Shown one piece after another: positions 1-8,970 of a DNA stretch of 64,000 bases. The notes beneath the pieces are model-generated. The model searched no databases. It had not been told where the DNA came from and was given only the letters and a program-made list of their open reading frames with translations. Every line of letters begins with the position of its first letter. The first letter of the stretch is position 1. The DNA comes from Limnobaculum allomyrinae (GTDB lineage Bacteria > Pseudomonadota > Gammaproteobacteria > Enterobacterales > Enterobacteriaceae). The DNA lies in NCBI RefSeq assembly GCF_016649425.1, contig NZ_JADRCR010000005.1, forward strand, positions 195,971-259,970. Direction: 5' to 3'. Position numbers and translations under genes: made by a program.

Positions 1-225
1 GGTTTGAGTTTTGATCTCTTCATGGACAGGAATGCTTTCTACCACTGACCAGACTAATCCTTTCTCTTCAATCACTTTTTTGCGTTTTTCGATCTCTTCG
101 ACACTCCAGACGTCACCGTTTGGAATATGATGCAATGCCGTGACAATGCCGGTAGCACCAGCCTGACGAATATCATCTAAAGATACAGGGTCATTAGGAC
201 CATACCAACGCCATGTTTGTTCCAT
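1..225 (-). CDS. uxuA: Mannonate dehydratase UxuA (N-terminal part, cut by window edge)
   Basis: The first 75 codons are visible; the rest lies beyond base 1. The product begins [20 protein letters not shown] and continues with a [15 protein letters not shown] stretch, the typical N-terminus of UxuA, which dehydrates D-mannonate to 2-keto-3-deoxygluconate in the cytoplasm. It lies about 165 bp downstream of the GntR-type regulator on the same strand. With uxuB and uxaC in this window it completes the glucuronate branch of hexuronate degradation. The start is the ATG at 225-223. Identification is firm from sequence recall; the missing C-terminus means integrity cannot be judged. Confidence 0.93.
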   Translation of the reverse strand, partial: MEQTWRWYGPNDPVSLDDIRQAGATGIVTALHHIPNGDVWSVEEIEKRKKVIEEKGLVWSVVESIPVHEEIKTQT

Positions 226-391
226 ATATAAATACCTTCAAATCAGGGTGTTAAAGACAGAAGCAACCCCGCCATAAATAGCGTATAAACATAAAATTAT
301 ATTTATCGACTCATCAGCGTTGCGCTATATGTCGCTTATCTGGCCATGGCAGAGGAGCTTGCCATGGCGGTTATTGGCTTTTCCCGAGAGA
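226..391. other. Intergenic region between uxuA and its regulator, with hairpin
   Basis: This short gap holds a perfect 9-bp inverted repeat, GCCATGGCA (343-351) and TGCCATGGC (360-368), with an 8-base loop, 23 bp past the regulator's stop codon. No T-run follows on the minus strand, so it may be a processing or stability hairpin rather than a strong terminator. The remaining sequence is AT-rich and probably contains the uxuA promoter; I see no copy of the TGGTTGACCA operator here. Confidence 0.5.
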
Positions 392-1144
392 TCAGAGTTC
401 CTGATTTTCAACGGGAACTGATTCAAAAAGATAACCATCAAAAGAAGGGTCATCTGAATCAGAAAGTTCCATCAACTTTTGTTTCACATTCTCCAGGTGC
501 TGCCACATTGCCTGACGGGCACCTTGAGGATCTCTGCGTTGTAATGCCTGCAAGATCTTGTTGTGATCGCTAAGCCAGGCTCGCCGATAGTCCTGATTAG
601 AGATATGGGTATGCAGCTTTTGCCACATGGCGCTGTCTCTGCGACGGCGCCACAGGTCTTGTACCATATCTTCCAGCAGCGAGTTTTGGGTAGCCTTAGC
701 GATCAGGGTATGGAACAGCTCATCACCGTCATAATTGGTTTGCCCGCTTTCCAGTGCGGAACGCTCCTGCTCGAGCGCCTGCCGCAGTTCGGCAATATCT
801 GATTTAACCAGTTGAGTAGCGGCAAAGGCGGCAATATTGCTTTCCAGCAGTTGCCGCGCCTGTAGCATTTCAAAAGGGCCGATATCGTCACTGTTCTGTT
901 GTGGCGCTTGCTTAACATTATCAGGCAGGTTTATCACATAAACCCCGGAGCCTTTACGTACATCAACCAGGTTTTCTAATTCAAGCATGATTAATGCTTC
1001 ACGTATTACCGCCCGGCTAACGCTAAACTGGGCTGCGATATCCCTTTCTGGCGGTAGTCGTGAACCCACAGGAAAATTACCTGAGCTCAACATGGCTTTT
1101 AGCGCTTTACCAATTTCTTGATAGGAGCGTTTAGCACCTGACAT
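392..1144 (-). CDS. GntR/FadR-family regulator of hexuronate genes (UxuR/ExuR type)
   Basis: This 250-residue protein has an N-terminal winged helix (about residues 8-75, with PPERDIAAQFSVSRAVIREAL as the recognition region, followed by VDVRKGSGVYV) and a C-terminal all-helical FCD ligand domain. The layout and wording match E. coli UxuR and ExuR, which repress hexuronate genes and release DNA on binding fructuronate or tagaturonate. It sits among uxuA, a TRAP transporter, uxuB and uxaC. A TGGTTGACCA palindrome at 1221-1230 lies just upstream, which suggests autoregulation. I cannot decide between uxuR and exuR from sequence alone, so no symbol is given. Confidence 0.88.
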   Translation of the reverse strand: MSGAKRSYQEIGKALKAMLSSGNFPVGSRLPPERDIAAQFSVSRAVIREALIMLELENLVDVRKGSGVYVINLPDNVKQAPQQNSDDIGPFEMLQARQLLESNIAAFAATQLVKSDIAELRQALEQERSALESGQTNYDGDELFHTLIAKATQNSLLEDMVQDLWRRRRDSAMWQKLHTHISNQDYRRAWLSDHNKILQALQRRDPQGARQAMWQHLENVKQKLMELSDSDDPSFDGYLFESVPVENQEL

Positions 1145-1220
1145 GTTATATCCTTAGCGTTATATGGTCTTGGAAGGTATCAGGCTAATTGTAGCAATAT
1201 CCAACACAAGATCAATTAAC

Positions 1221-1230
1221 TGGTTGACCA
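1221..1230. promoter_or_regulatory. Probable UxuR-type operator, copy 1
   Basis: TGGTTGACCA has the TGGT-N2-ACCA form typical of GntR/FadR-family operators. It lies upstream of the regulator gene. The same decamer recurs at 2338-2347 and 2565-2574, both beside the TRAP transporter genes. Binding by the local regulator is inference. Confidence 0.65.
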
Positions 1231-1248
1231 ATTATGCGATTCGTTCCA

Positions 1249-2223
1249 TTAAAGTTTTTTCATAGAATCAACCAGTTGATAAACTTCAGGATTGCTCTTT
1301 TGTAATCCGTCATACATTGGTTGAACAGCCTGTTGGAAGCTGGCTTTTTTGGGGTAGATAAACTGAACGCCCATCTTCTCGGCTTTTACTTTCTCTTCTG
1401 CATCAGATTTAGCCCATAAATCTTTCATAAACATCATGGATTCATCAGCCGCTTGCTGTAAGGCTTTTTGGTCTTTTTCTGACAGACCATCCCAGACCTT
1501 AGCTGAAATTACCAGTACGTCAGGAATCGAGGTGTGTTCATCAACGCTGTAAAACTTGGTCACTTCACCATGACGGTTCAACGTTAATGCAGTCAGGTTG
1601 TTTTCTGCGGCATCAACGACACCCTGTTGTAATGCGGTATATAACTCACCATATGCCAGAGGGGTAGGGTTACCTCCTAACAGTTTGATCATTTCAACGG
1701 CGCTTGGGCTTGGCTGAACGCGGACTTTTAATCCTTTCAGGTCGTCCGGTGAGTTAATCGCTTTTTTGGCGTAGAAGCTACGAGAGCCGGCATCATAGTA
1801 GGTCAAACCAATAAAACCATTCGGTCGGGAAGATTGCAGAATAGATTTACCTGATTCACTTAACATGGCGCGGTAATAGTGTTCACGGTCAGTAAACAGA
1901 TAAGGCATGTTAAATGCGCCATAGTTTTTGGAGAAAGCCTCCAGCTCGGCGGCATTGGATTTTGCCATTGCCAGCGCGCCATTTTGTACCAACTCAAGCG
2001 ATTCTCTTTGGTCGCCCAATTGCGCATCCGGATAAATACGAATAACCAGATTTCCATCAGACAGTTCTTTCGCCCGGTTGGCCATGTGTTCCATGGCTTT
2101 TTGTACCGGATGGTTGCGGTTATGGTTATGGCTGAGTTTCATGGTAACTGCTGCATAGGCAGGTGCTGCTACCAGCATGACGGAGCCAATAATCAGAGGC
2201 AACAAGCCCTTCTTTAATGACAT
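1249..2223 (-). CDS. TRAP transporter solute-binding protein (DctP family)
   Basis: The 324-residue product begins with a Sec signal peptide ending PAYA-AVTMKLSHNHN. It contains the hallmark DctP stretches (RIYPDAQLGDQRESLELVQNG, YTALQQGVVDAAENN, KGLKVRVQPSPS). It would bind the substrate in the periplasm and hand it to the DctQM permease encoded divergently from 2546. The flanking uxu/uxa genes suggest a hexuronate or related sugar acid as substrate. A good ribosome site (AAGGAGAG) precedes the ATG. The gene is separated from its permease genes by a divergent promoter, which is less common than a PQM operon. Confidence 0.93.
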   Translation of the reverse strand: MSLKKGLLPLIIGSVMLVAAPAYAAVTMKLSHNHNRNHPVQKAMEHMANRAKELSDGNLVIRIYPDAQLGDQRESLELVQNGALAMAKSNAAELEAFSKNYGAFNMPYLFTDREHYYRAMLSESGKSILQSSRPNGFIGLTYYDAGSRSFYAKKAINSPDDLKGLKVRVQPSPSAVEMIKLLGGNPTPLAYGELYTALQQGVVDAAENNLTALTLNRHGEVTKFYSVDEHTSIPDVLVISAKVWDGLSEKDQKALQQAADESMMFMKDLWAKSDAEEKVKAEKMGVQFIYPKKASFQQAVQPMYDGLQKSNPEVYQLVDSMKKL

Positions 2224-2337
2224 GTAACTCTCCTTCTGTCGTTGTTGTATTTTTTAGAGTGGATATAGCAGGGTACGTTCAGCAGGCTGACCACTTTGGG
2301 GTAAAAAGTCAAAATAAAATGCAATAACAATGTGAAT

Positions 2338-2347
2338 TGGTTGACCA
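2338..2347. promoter_or_regulatory. Probable UxuR-type operator in the divergent TRAP promoter
   Basis: TGGTTGACCA sits inside a longer palindrome, ATTGGTTGACCAAT, between the divergent binding-protein and permease genes. It is placed to control both directions at once. Confidence 0.7.
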
Positions 2348-2545
2348 ATATCTCAAAATTGCAATAAGGTCGCCTGAATTGATTGATCGGGAAACAGAAA
2401 AAATGTCTTATAACACGGACTAATTTTGTGTGAAATTTAGGCTCGATAAGGTTATTTATATTTAAATCATGTGGTTGTGGCTAAATAAATAGAATGAATT
2501 TGTTAGTCCTGCTAAATCAGCAATACCAGTAGGGAGTCAAACTTG

Positions 2546-3040
2546 ATGAATACACTTAAGGAAGTGGTTGACCAATTTCTTGCGTGGGCGGTGATCCTTA
2601 TTTCCAGCGTTCTTGTACTTTGCGTTTTATGGCAGGTTTTTTCTCGTTATTGCCTGGGCACCCCCAGCGTAGCAACGGATGAGATTGCCCGCTTTATGTT
2701 TATGTGGGTTGGCCTGGTCGGGGCTGCTTATGCAGTCAGTCTCAAACGCCATCTGGCTATCGATTTGTTAACGCAAAAATTAACCGGCACACGCAAGTTG
2801 GTTTCCGAAGTGGTCATAATTTTAATGACGCTACTGTTTGCCGGGCTGGTTATGGTTTACGGCGGCCTGGGGTTAGTTCAGAAAACCCTCAGCACTCAGC
2901 AGCTCTCTCCGGCTTTAGGTATTCCTATGGGATATATCTATTTCGCCATTCCTTTCAGTGGTATCGCCATTATTTTTTATTCACTGGTCGATTTACTGAA
3001 CAAGTTTACGCCGCATTCCTCTGTCAATACTGCAGGGTAA
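2546..3040 (+). CDS. TRAP transporter small permease (DctQ family)
   Basis: About 164 residues with four predicted membrane helices, beginning MNTLKEVVDQFLAWAVILIS, and the DctQ-type segment DEIARFMFMWVGLVGAAYAV near residue 45. It partners the large permease at 3119 and the divergent binding protein to form a sodium- or proton-driven importer. I take the ATG at 2546, nine bases after AGGGAG, rather than the TTG one codon earlier. A TGGTTGACCA operator copy falls inside codons 7-10, so repressor bound there would block early elongation. Confidence 0.9.
   Translation: MNTLKEVVDQFLAWAVILISSVLVLCVLWQVFSRYCLGTPSVATDEIARFMFMWVGLVGAAYAVSLKRHLAIDLLTQKLTGTRKLVSEVVIILMTLLFAGLVMVYGGLGLVQKTLSTQQLSPALGIPMGYIYFAIPFSGIAIIFYSLVDLLNKFTPHSSVNTAG
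2565..2574. promoter_or_regulatory. Operator copy 3, inside the start of the TRAP small permease
   Basis: TGGTTGACCA occurs within the coding sequence as codons for V-V-D-Q. Three identical decamers in 1.4 kb around regulator and transporter genes are unlikely by chance, so this may be a genuine intragenic repressor site. Confidence 0.55.
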
Positions 3041-3118
3041 TAGTGCTTTTCCATTAGTAACCTGAAGCAGGATAGCTCACAGGTTTAATAACTAAATATT
3101 GAAAAAGGTAACTTAATC

Positions 3119-4423
3119 ATGGAATGGGATATTATTTTGACGCTGTTTGGCGTTTTTGCTTTCCTGTTAATCATTGGTGTTCCAATCTCTTTCTCTATTG
3201 GTCTGGCTTCTCTGGCAACCATTATGTTGTCGCTGCCTTTTGATCCGGCAATTGCTGTTATTGCTCAAAAAATGGCAACCGGATTGGATAGTTTTGCTTT
3301 GTTAGCCATTCCGTTCTTTATTCTGGCGGGGAATATCATGAACCGGGGCGGAATTGCGCTACGGCTGATTAACTTTGCCAAAGTGTTGGGCGGGCGGCTG
3401 CCCGGCCCGTTAGCTCACTGCAACGTATTAGCCAACATGATGTTTGGTGCGCTGTCCGGCTCTGCGGTAGCATCAGCAGCGGCAGTCGGGGGCGTAATGT
3501 CTCCGATGCAGAAAAAAGAGGGCTACGATCCGGCGTTCTCTGCGGCGGTGAATATTACCTCTTGCCCCACAGGTCTGCTGATCCCACCGTCTAATACGCT
3601 GATTGTTTATTCCCTGATTTCTGGTGGTACATCTATCTCTGCTCTGTTTTTAGCCGGTTATTTACCGGGTATTTTGATGGGCTTTGGTTTGATGGTTGTT
3701 GCGGGAATCATTGCCAAGCGCAAAGGATACGGTCGTCCGGAAAAGGCCACTTGTTCAGAGGCTTTCTATCGTACGTTAGATGCATTACCTTCTCTGGCTC
3801 TGATTGTCGTGATCATGGGAGGAATTATTGCCGGAATTTTCACTGCGACAGAAGCTTCCGCAGTGGCAGTGGTGTATACCATAGGTTTATCAATGATTTA
3901 TGGTGAAATGAAACTGAGGGATTTACCGAAAGTGATTCTTGATTCCGCGGTAACCACCTCTATCGTACTGCTGCTTATCGGTACGTCGATGGGCATGTCA
4001 TGGGCGATGGCAAATGCCGATATCCCTTATATGATCAGTGATGGATTGAATTCGGTATCAGAAAACCCGATCATTATTCTGCTGATTATTAACGTTATCT
4101 TGCTAATTATCGGTGTCTTCATGGATATGACGCCGGCATTACTAATTTTTACTCCAATCTTCCTGCCATTGGCTAACCAGATGGGTATTGACCCGGTGCA
4201 CTTTGGCATCATCATGACCTTTAACCTGTGTATTGGTATCTGTACCCCACCGGTAGGCAGTGCTCTGTTTGTCGGCTGTAGTGTGGGTGATGTGCCTATT
4301 GATAAAGTACTGAAACCTTTACTGCCGTTTTTCGCCATGCTGTTATTTACGCTGATGATGGTGACCTATATTCCGGAGATCAGCCTGTATTTACCAAGAA
4401 CTATTCTGGGATATGGCGGTTAA
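3119..4423 (+). CDS. TRAP transporter large permease (DctM family)
   Basis: A 434-residue, very hydrophobic protein of the DctM/UctM family with about 12 membrane helices. Typical segments are LLAIPFFILAGNIMNRGGIA (about residues 60-80), MFGALSGSAVASAAAVGGVM, SCPTGLLIPPSNTLIVYS and NLCIGICTPPVGSALFVGC. It forms the ion-coupled translocation channel and is usually the final gene of a TRAP set. It follows the small permease by 78 bp, with AAAAAGG upstream of the ATG. Genetic context suggests a hexuronate substrate. Confidence 0.95.
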   Translation: MEWDIILTLFGVFAFLLIIGVPISFSIGLASLATIMLSLPFDPAIAVIAQKMATGLDSFALLAIPFFILAGNIMNRGGIALRLINFAKVLGGRLPGPLAHCNVLANMMFGALSGSAVASAAAVGGVMSPMQKKEGYDPAFSAAVNITSCPTGLLIPPSNTLIVYSLISGGTSISALFLAGYLPGILMGFGLMVVAGIIAKRKGYGRPEKATCSEAFYRTLDALPSLALIVVIMGGIIAGIFTATEASAVAVVYTIGLSMIYGEMKLRDLPKVILDSAVTTSIVLLLIGTSMGMSWAMANADIPYMISDGLNSVSENPIIILLIINVILLIIGVFMDMTPALLIFTPIFLPLANQMGIDPVHFGIIMTFNLCIGICTPPVGSALFVGCSVGDVPIDKVLKPLLPFFAMLLFTLMMVTYIPEISLYLPRTILGYGG

Positions 4424-4454
4424 TTATCGACATTTAACCTGAAGTAAATAAGAT

Positions 4455-4489
4455 ACGGCGGCTTCCGGTAACAGGGTGACCGCCGTTTC
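4455..4489 (+). terminator. Hairpin between dctM and uxuB
   Basis: ACGGCGG (4455-4461) pairs with CCGCCGT (4480-4486) across an 18-base loop, followed by only three Ts. It may partly terminate or process the TRAP transcript before uxuB-uxaC. Weak as an intrinsic terminator. Confidence 0.35.
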
Positions 4490-4526
4490 TGCGCCATTCG
4501 TCATTCGAAAAATTATGGGATGTAAC

Positions 4527-6008
4527 ATGAAAACCATCGAAAACAGCCAGTTACCTGCTTCAGTTCAGCGGCCTACGTACGACCGCCATCAGCTAAAAAG
4601 TCGCATTGTACATTTAGGATTTGGTGCATTTCATCGCGCTCATCAGGCGTTACTAACCAACCGGGTATTACAGCAATCTGGTGGTGACTGGGGGATTTGT
4701 GAAGTGAATCTGTTTGGGGGAGAAGTATTAATTGAAACACTTCGCCAGCAGAATCATCTGTATAGCGTGTTGGAAAAAGGGGCCGAAAGTAATCAGGCAT
4801 TGATTATTGGTTCAGTGACTGAATCCCTGCACTCTGAGCTGGATGGCATGGAAAGCGTTATTGAGAAAATGGCTGAACCACAGGTGGCCATCGTGTCTAT
4901 GACTATCACTGAGAAAGGTTATTGTGTATTGCCCGGTGGTGGTGGTTTAGATGTTAGTAACGCATTAATTAAGGCCGATTTGCTACAACCACAGCAACCG
5001 AAATCCGCTATTGGGGTGATTGTTGAGGCTTTACGCCGTCGCCGCGAGCGCGGGCTGGTGCCTTTCACCGTGCTGTCTTGCGATAACATCCCGGAGAATG
5101 GACATATCGTTAAACAAGCGGTCATTGGATTAGCCAAAGCCAGCAATGCTGAGCTGGCAGATTGGATAAACCAGAATGTGCCTTTCCCCAGCACCATGGT
5201 GGATCGAATCGTTCCCGCTATCACAGATGAAACTTTGGCAGAAATAGAACAAGCGCTAGGGGTAAGCGACCCATGCGGTATTGCCTGTGAACCTTTTATC
5301 CAGTGGGTTGTGGAGGATAACTTTATTGCCGGTCGTCCTCAGTGGGAAACCATTGGCGCGGAACTGGTGGACAATGTACTGCCTTATGAAGAAATGAAGT
5401 TGAGAATGCTAAACGGCAGTCACTCCTTCCTGGCCTATTTAGGTTATCTGGCGGGATATCAGCACATTAACGACTGTATGACCGACAGCGCTTATCGTAC
5501 TGCCGCCCACCGATTGATGCTGCAAGAGCAGGCACCAACTCTGAGCCTGAAGAATGTTGATTTAGCGAGTTATGCTGACCGTCTGATTGAGCGTTACAGT
5601 AATCCTTCGTTGAAACACCGTACCTGGCAAATTGCGATGGATGGTACCCAAAAGTTACCGCAACGAATGTTAGATTCTGTACGCTGGCATCTGGCGCACA
5701 ATAGCAGTTTCGATTGTCTGGCGCTGGGGATTGCCGGATGGATGCGTTACGTTGGTGGAATGGATGATGCAGGTACTGTTATCGATGTTCGTGACCCAAT
5801 GGCAGAGCGTCTTAAACTAGTCTGCGCTTCAACTAAAGATGGCATTGAAAGAGTGCAGGGTTTATTGGCAGTGGAAGAGGTGTTTGGTGCAGCATTGCCG
5901 CAAGAACCTCGCTTTGTCGAAGCGGTGACCCGCAGCTATCTGGTTCTGATGGTACAAGGGGCTAAAAATACGGTGCATCAGTTGGTTAGTCAGGGGAGTA
6001 TTCAATGA
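4527..6008 (+). CDS. uxuB: Fructuronate reductase (D-mannonate oxidoreductase) UxuB
   Basis: About 493 residues of the polyol dehydrogenase family. It reduces D-fructuronate to D-mannonate with NADH, between uxaC (isomerase) and uxuA (dehydratase). The nucleotide-binding start [16 protein letters not shown] and the family's catalytic K-x4-N-x2-H (K291, N296, H299 in KLRMLNGSH) are intact. Sequence matches UxuB better than UxaB. I choose the ATG at 4527 ([10 protein letters not shown]) because the longer upstream extension has no conserved character. Its TGA overlaps the uxaC start in ATGA, implying translational coupling. Confidence 0.95.
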   Translation: MKTIENSQLPASVQRPTYDRHQLKSRIVHLGFGAFHRAHQALLTNRVLQQSGGDWGICEVNLFGGEVLIETLRQQNHLYSVLEKGAESNQALIIGSVTESLHSELDGMESVIEKMAEPQVAIVSMTITEKGYCVLPGGGGLDVSNALIKADLLQPQQPKSAIGVIVEALRRRRERGLVPFTVLSCDNIPENGHIVKQAVIGLAKASNAELADWINQNVPFPSTMVDRIVPAITDETLAEIEQALGVSDPCGIACEPFIQWVVEDNFIAGRPQWETIGAELVDNVLPYEEMKLRMLNGSHSFLAYLGYLAGYQHINDCMTDSAYRTAAHRLMLQEQAPTLSLKNVDLASYADRLIERYSNPSLKHRTWQIAMDGTQKLPQRMLDSVRWHLAHNSSFDCLALGIAGWMRYVGGMDDAGTVIDVRDPMAERLKLVCASTKDGIERVQGLLAVEEVFGAALPQEPRFVEAVTRSYLVLMVQGAKNTVHQLVSQGSIQ

Positions 6009-7417
6009 TGAAAGACTTTTTAGCGGATGATTTTTTATTATCCACCGATGCAGCTCAGCGCCTCTATTTTGATTATGCTGCACCTCAACCTATCTTTGAT
6101 TATCACTGCCATCTGCCGCCGAAAGATATTATGCAAAACCGTCGGTTTGGCAATTTGTCTGAAATCTGGCTGGCGGGAGATCATTACAAGTGGCGGGTGC
6201 TGAGAACGGCGGGTATTGATGAGCGGCTTATTACCGGAGATGCCAGCGACTATGAGAAGTATCTGGCCTGGGCTTCGGTGGTGCCTAAAACTTTAGGAAA
6301 CCCAATTTACCACTGGACTCATCTGGAACTGAAACGCCCGTTTGGCATCAGCAATATTTGCCTGAGTTCTGATACCGCAGAGCAAATCTGGAATCAGGCA
6401 AATGCATTACTGGCACAACCTCAGTTTTCTGCTCGTGGAATTATGCAGCAGATGAAGGTAAAAATGGTAGGTACCACTGATGATCCGGTTGATTCTCTTG
6501 AGTACCATCGTGGTATTGCGGCTGATGACACTTTTGGTATACGGGTCTGCCCAAGCTGGCGGCCGGATCGCGCTTTCAAAATTGATTTGCCCGGATTTAC
6601 TGATTACCTTCCGCTGTTAGAGAAGGCTGCTGATATCAGTATTCATGGTTTCACTGATTTGCTGAAAGCACTGGAAAAACGCCTGGACCATTTTGCTGCT
6701 CATGGCTGTGTTGCTGCCGATCATGGTGTGGAGATAGTAAGGTTTGCTGAAATACCGGCTGTCGCCGAACTGGATCGTATTTTGCGCCAGCGCTTATCGG
6801 GCGAGACGCTAAGCGAATTAGAGATTGCACAATTCAGTACGGCAGTTCAGGTATGGTTAGGTCGTCAATATCATCAGCGTGGTTGGGTGATGCAATTGCA
6901 TATCGGTGCGTTACGTAATAATAGCCAGCGCATGTTCGCCAGATTAGGCGTGGATGCCGGGTTTGATTCTATTGGCGACCGTCCGGTTGCTGAATCACTG
7001 TCCCGTTTACTTAATGAGCTGGATAAAGATGACAACCTGCCGAAAACTATTCTTTATTGTCTGAATCCATCAGATAACGAAGTATTGGCCACCATGTGTG
7101 GTAATTTTCAGGGCGGTGGTATTGCCGGAAAAGTACAGTTTGGTTCTGGCTGGTGGTTTAACGATCAGAAAGATGGCATGCAGCGCCAGATGATGCAGTT
7201 GTCACAGCTGGGCTTATTGAGCCAGTTTGTCGGTATGCTGACCGATTCAAGAAGTTTCCTTTCTTATACCCGTCACGAATATTTCCGTCGTATTTTGTGC
7301 GATATGGTCGGTGGCTGGATGCATAACGGCGAAATTCCACATGATTATCAACTGGTGGGAAGTATGATTGAAGATATCTGTTACGGAAATGCCGAGCGTT
7401 ATTTTCAGCTGAAGTAA
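6005..7417 (+). CDS. uxaC: Glucuronate/galacturonate isomerase UxaC
   Basis: 470 residues, the usual UxaC length. It isomerises D-glucuronate to D-fructuronate and D-galacturonate to D-tagaturonate, the entry step of the pathway. The metal-binding HxH of this amidohydrolase-superfamily enzyme is seen as FDYHCHLPP (H34, H36), and the C-terminal region [21 protein letters not shown] is characteristic. It overlaps uxuB by 4 bp and is followed by a strong hairpin, so it ends the operon. No tagaturonate reductase or altronate dehydratase is visible, so only the glucuronate branch is complete here. Confidence 0.97.
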   Translation: MMKDFLADDFLLSTDAAQRLYFDYAAPQPIFDYHCHLPPKDIMQNRRFGNLSEIWLAGDHYKWRVLRTAGIDERLITGDASDYEKYLAWASVVPKTLGNPIYHWTHLELKRPFGISNICLSSDTAEQIWNQANALLAQPQFSARGIMQQMKVKMVGTTDDPVDSLEYHRGIAADDTFGIRVCPSWRPDRAFKIDLPGFTDYLPLLEKAADISIHGFTDLLKALEKRLDHFAAHGCVAADHGVEIVRFAEIPAVAELDRILRQRLSGETLSELEIAQFSTAVQVWLGRQYHQRGWVMQLHIGALRNNSQRMFARLGVDAGFDSIGDRPVAESLSRLLNELDKDDNLPKTILYCLNPSDNEVLATMCGNFQGGGIAGKVQFGSGWWFNDQKDGMQRQMMQLSQLGLLSQFVGMLTDSRSFLSYTRHEYFRRILCDMVGGWMHNGEIPHDYQLVGSMIEDICYGNAERYFQLK

Positions 7418-7441
7418 ACGGATTATTTCTTTACGAATAAT

Positions 7442-7473
7442 AAATATAGCCCGCCGATTGGCGGGCTATATTT
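7442..7473. terminator. Bidirectional terminator between uxaC and the 4Fe-4S gene
   Basis: A perfect 14-bp stem, AAATATAGCCCGCC (7442-7455) and GGCGGGCTATATTT (7460-7473), has a 4-base loop. Its A-rich and T-rich flanks let it serve both converging genes. Confidence 0.85.
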
Positions 7474-7474
7474 A

Positions 7475-8632
7475 TCAAGGATGGCTCAGCATCTGGCTAC
7501 CGGGAATTAAACGATAGTAAAACTGTTCTGGCAGGTTAGTCTCCCAATGGCCTGTATATTTAGCATAGCCAATGGTTCCTCCCAGAATAAGAGTTAATAG
7601 TAATGCCATCACCATGCCGGAAATTCCTCTGGTGCGAGTTTGACCCGGAGCTCCCGTTGGTTTAGCGATTGAAAATACTAATGTGTCTTTTGCCGGGCAG
7701 GATTCGACGCAGCTCATACAGGCAGTACATTCTACGGTGCGAACTTGAATTAGACGATCAACGGGAATACGAGAAGGGCAAGCTTTGGCACATTTACCAC
7801 AGTCAATACAGCTATCCGGATTACGGCGAATTTTAAACGGTGAAAATAGTGAAAATAGCCCCAGTAATGCCCCGTATGGACAGAGATAACGGCACCACAG
7901 ATTTTGAATAAACAGGCTACCAAATACCAGCACAATGACTGAAATTAACGTGGTTTCCCCAATAAAACGGAAAAAATTCAACATTTTTACATCAGCAATT
8001 AGGCCATAGGGGGACATCAGAAATGCCTGAATAGCGCTTACCGGCATTGGAACGACCAGATACAGGAAAAAACCCAATAATAAATACTTCAGGCTGCGCA
8101 AAGGGATATCCAGCCAGCGTGGGGGAAAGTATGTTTGACCAAACAGCTTTTTTCCCAATCCACCTAACATTTCAGATAGTGTCCCCACTGGACATAACCA
8201 TGAGCAAAAGGATTTTTTAAGCAGTAGCGCCATCAATAAGAAGGCCAGCAATAACAGCATGGATGCCGCATGAATTGGGGGGATATTCCAGGTTTCCAGT
8301 GTATATTTCAGGTTCATTAATCCAGCAATGGGTAACCAGCCTTCAATTCCTGCCGGACGGGAGACATAGGTTGTGGTGCCGCCGGTTTCGTAAAATCTTA
8401 CCCAAAAGTAGAAAGTGCTACAGATATAGAGATTAATCAGCACCACAACAAACTGTGTGCCATGTCGCCACAGCTTTCCATTACGGACATCATTCCAGGG
8501 GAGCTTACCCGCGATGGTACCCGGACGGCGAACCAGCCTTTTACGGGAACGCGAAGCGACTTGCTCTATATCATCGGTAGAGCATAGAAAATGAGCATCA
8601 GATTCTGACTGGTGTTGGGGAAGATTTTTCAT
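7475..8632 (-). CDS. Membrane-bound 4Fe-4S ferredoxin-type protein (NapH/YccM-like)
   Basis: 385 residues with about five membrane helices and four cysteine clusters. Two are membrane-edge CxxxCP motifs (CSWLCPVGTLSE and CRYLCPYGALLG). Two are classical ferredoxin motifs (CIDCGKCAKACP and CTACMSCVESCP). This layout is shared with NapH, CcoG, NosR C-termini and YccM, which pass electrons across or along the inner membrane. No reductase partner is adjacent, so the electron donor and acceptor are unknown. The ATG at 8632 follows an AGGTG ribosome site and is preferred over a start five codons upstream. Confidence 0.85.
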   Translation of the reverse strand: MKNLPQHQSESDAHFLCSTDDIEQVASRSRKRLVRRPGTIAGKLPWNDVRNGKLWRHGTQFVVVLINLYICSTFYFWVRFYETGGTTTYVSRPAGIEGWLPIAGLMNLKYTLETWNIPPIHAASMLLLLAFLLMALLLKKSFCSWLCPVGTLSEMLGGLGKKLFGQTYFPPRWLDIPLRSLKYLLLGFFLYLVVPMPVSAIQAFLMSPYGLIADVKMLNFFRFIGETTLISVIVLVFGSLFIQNLWCRYLCPYGALLGLFSLFSPFKIRRNPDSCIDCGKCAKACPSRIPVDRLIQVRTVECTACMSCVESCPAKDTLVFSIAKPTGAPGQTRTRGISGMVMALLLTLILGGTIGYAKYTGHWETNLPEQFYYRLIPGSQMLSHP

Positions 8633-8970
8633 AATCACCTGGCACAAGCAGCAATGGATACATGCATCCGGTTAATCAAAACGAAACGAGGTACAGGCAA
8701 GAATATTGCATGATAAATGCATGTTTATTGAGATAGATCGGGTTTGCCAGTATTAAGCTTCAATTCACCTCTTTTTGGGTAGTCGAACTTGCTATGTTTT
8801 GGTGCTGAGAAAAATTAATCTGACTTTTCAATCGGATTAATCCTAATCATTCACTACTATTTATATTGAAAAGCGTTATGGTAATGCACTATTGACCTCC
8901 TGGCCTGATAACAATGACTGAGTAACAAGGCGCCGGGCGATGAATTTACAGCGACAGAGTCACCATTTTT
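8633..8970. other. Divergent intergenic region, 4Fe-4S protein / mgtE
   Basis: 338 bp separating divergent genes. It contains a short palindrome, GGATTAATCC (8834-8843), and a GC-richer stretch near 8890-8945 (GACCTCCTGGCC, GGCGCCGGGCG) that could fold as an mgtE leader. I could not match it to the M-box (ykoK) magnesium riboswitch consensus. No clear -35/-10 pair was identified. Confidence 0.3.

Noticed and set aside
8880-8970. Possible M-box (ykoK) magnesium riboswitch before mgtE
   Set aside because: A GC-richer stretch is present, but I could not align it with the conserved core of that riboswitch. A covariance-model search would settle it.
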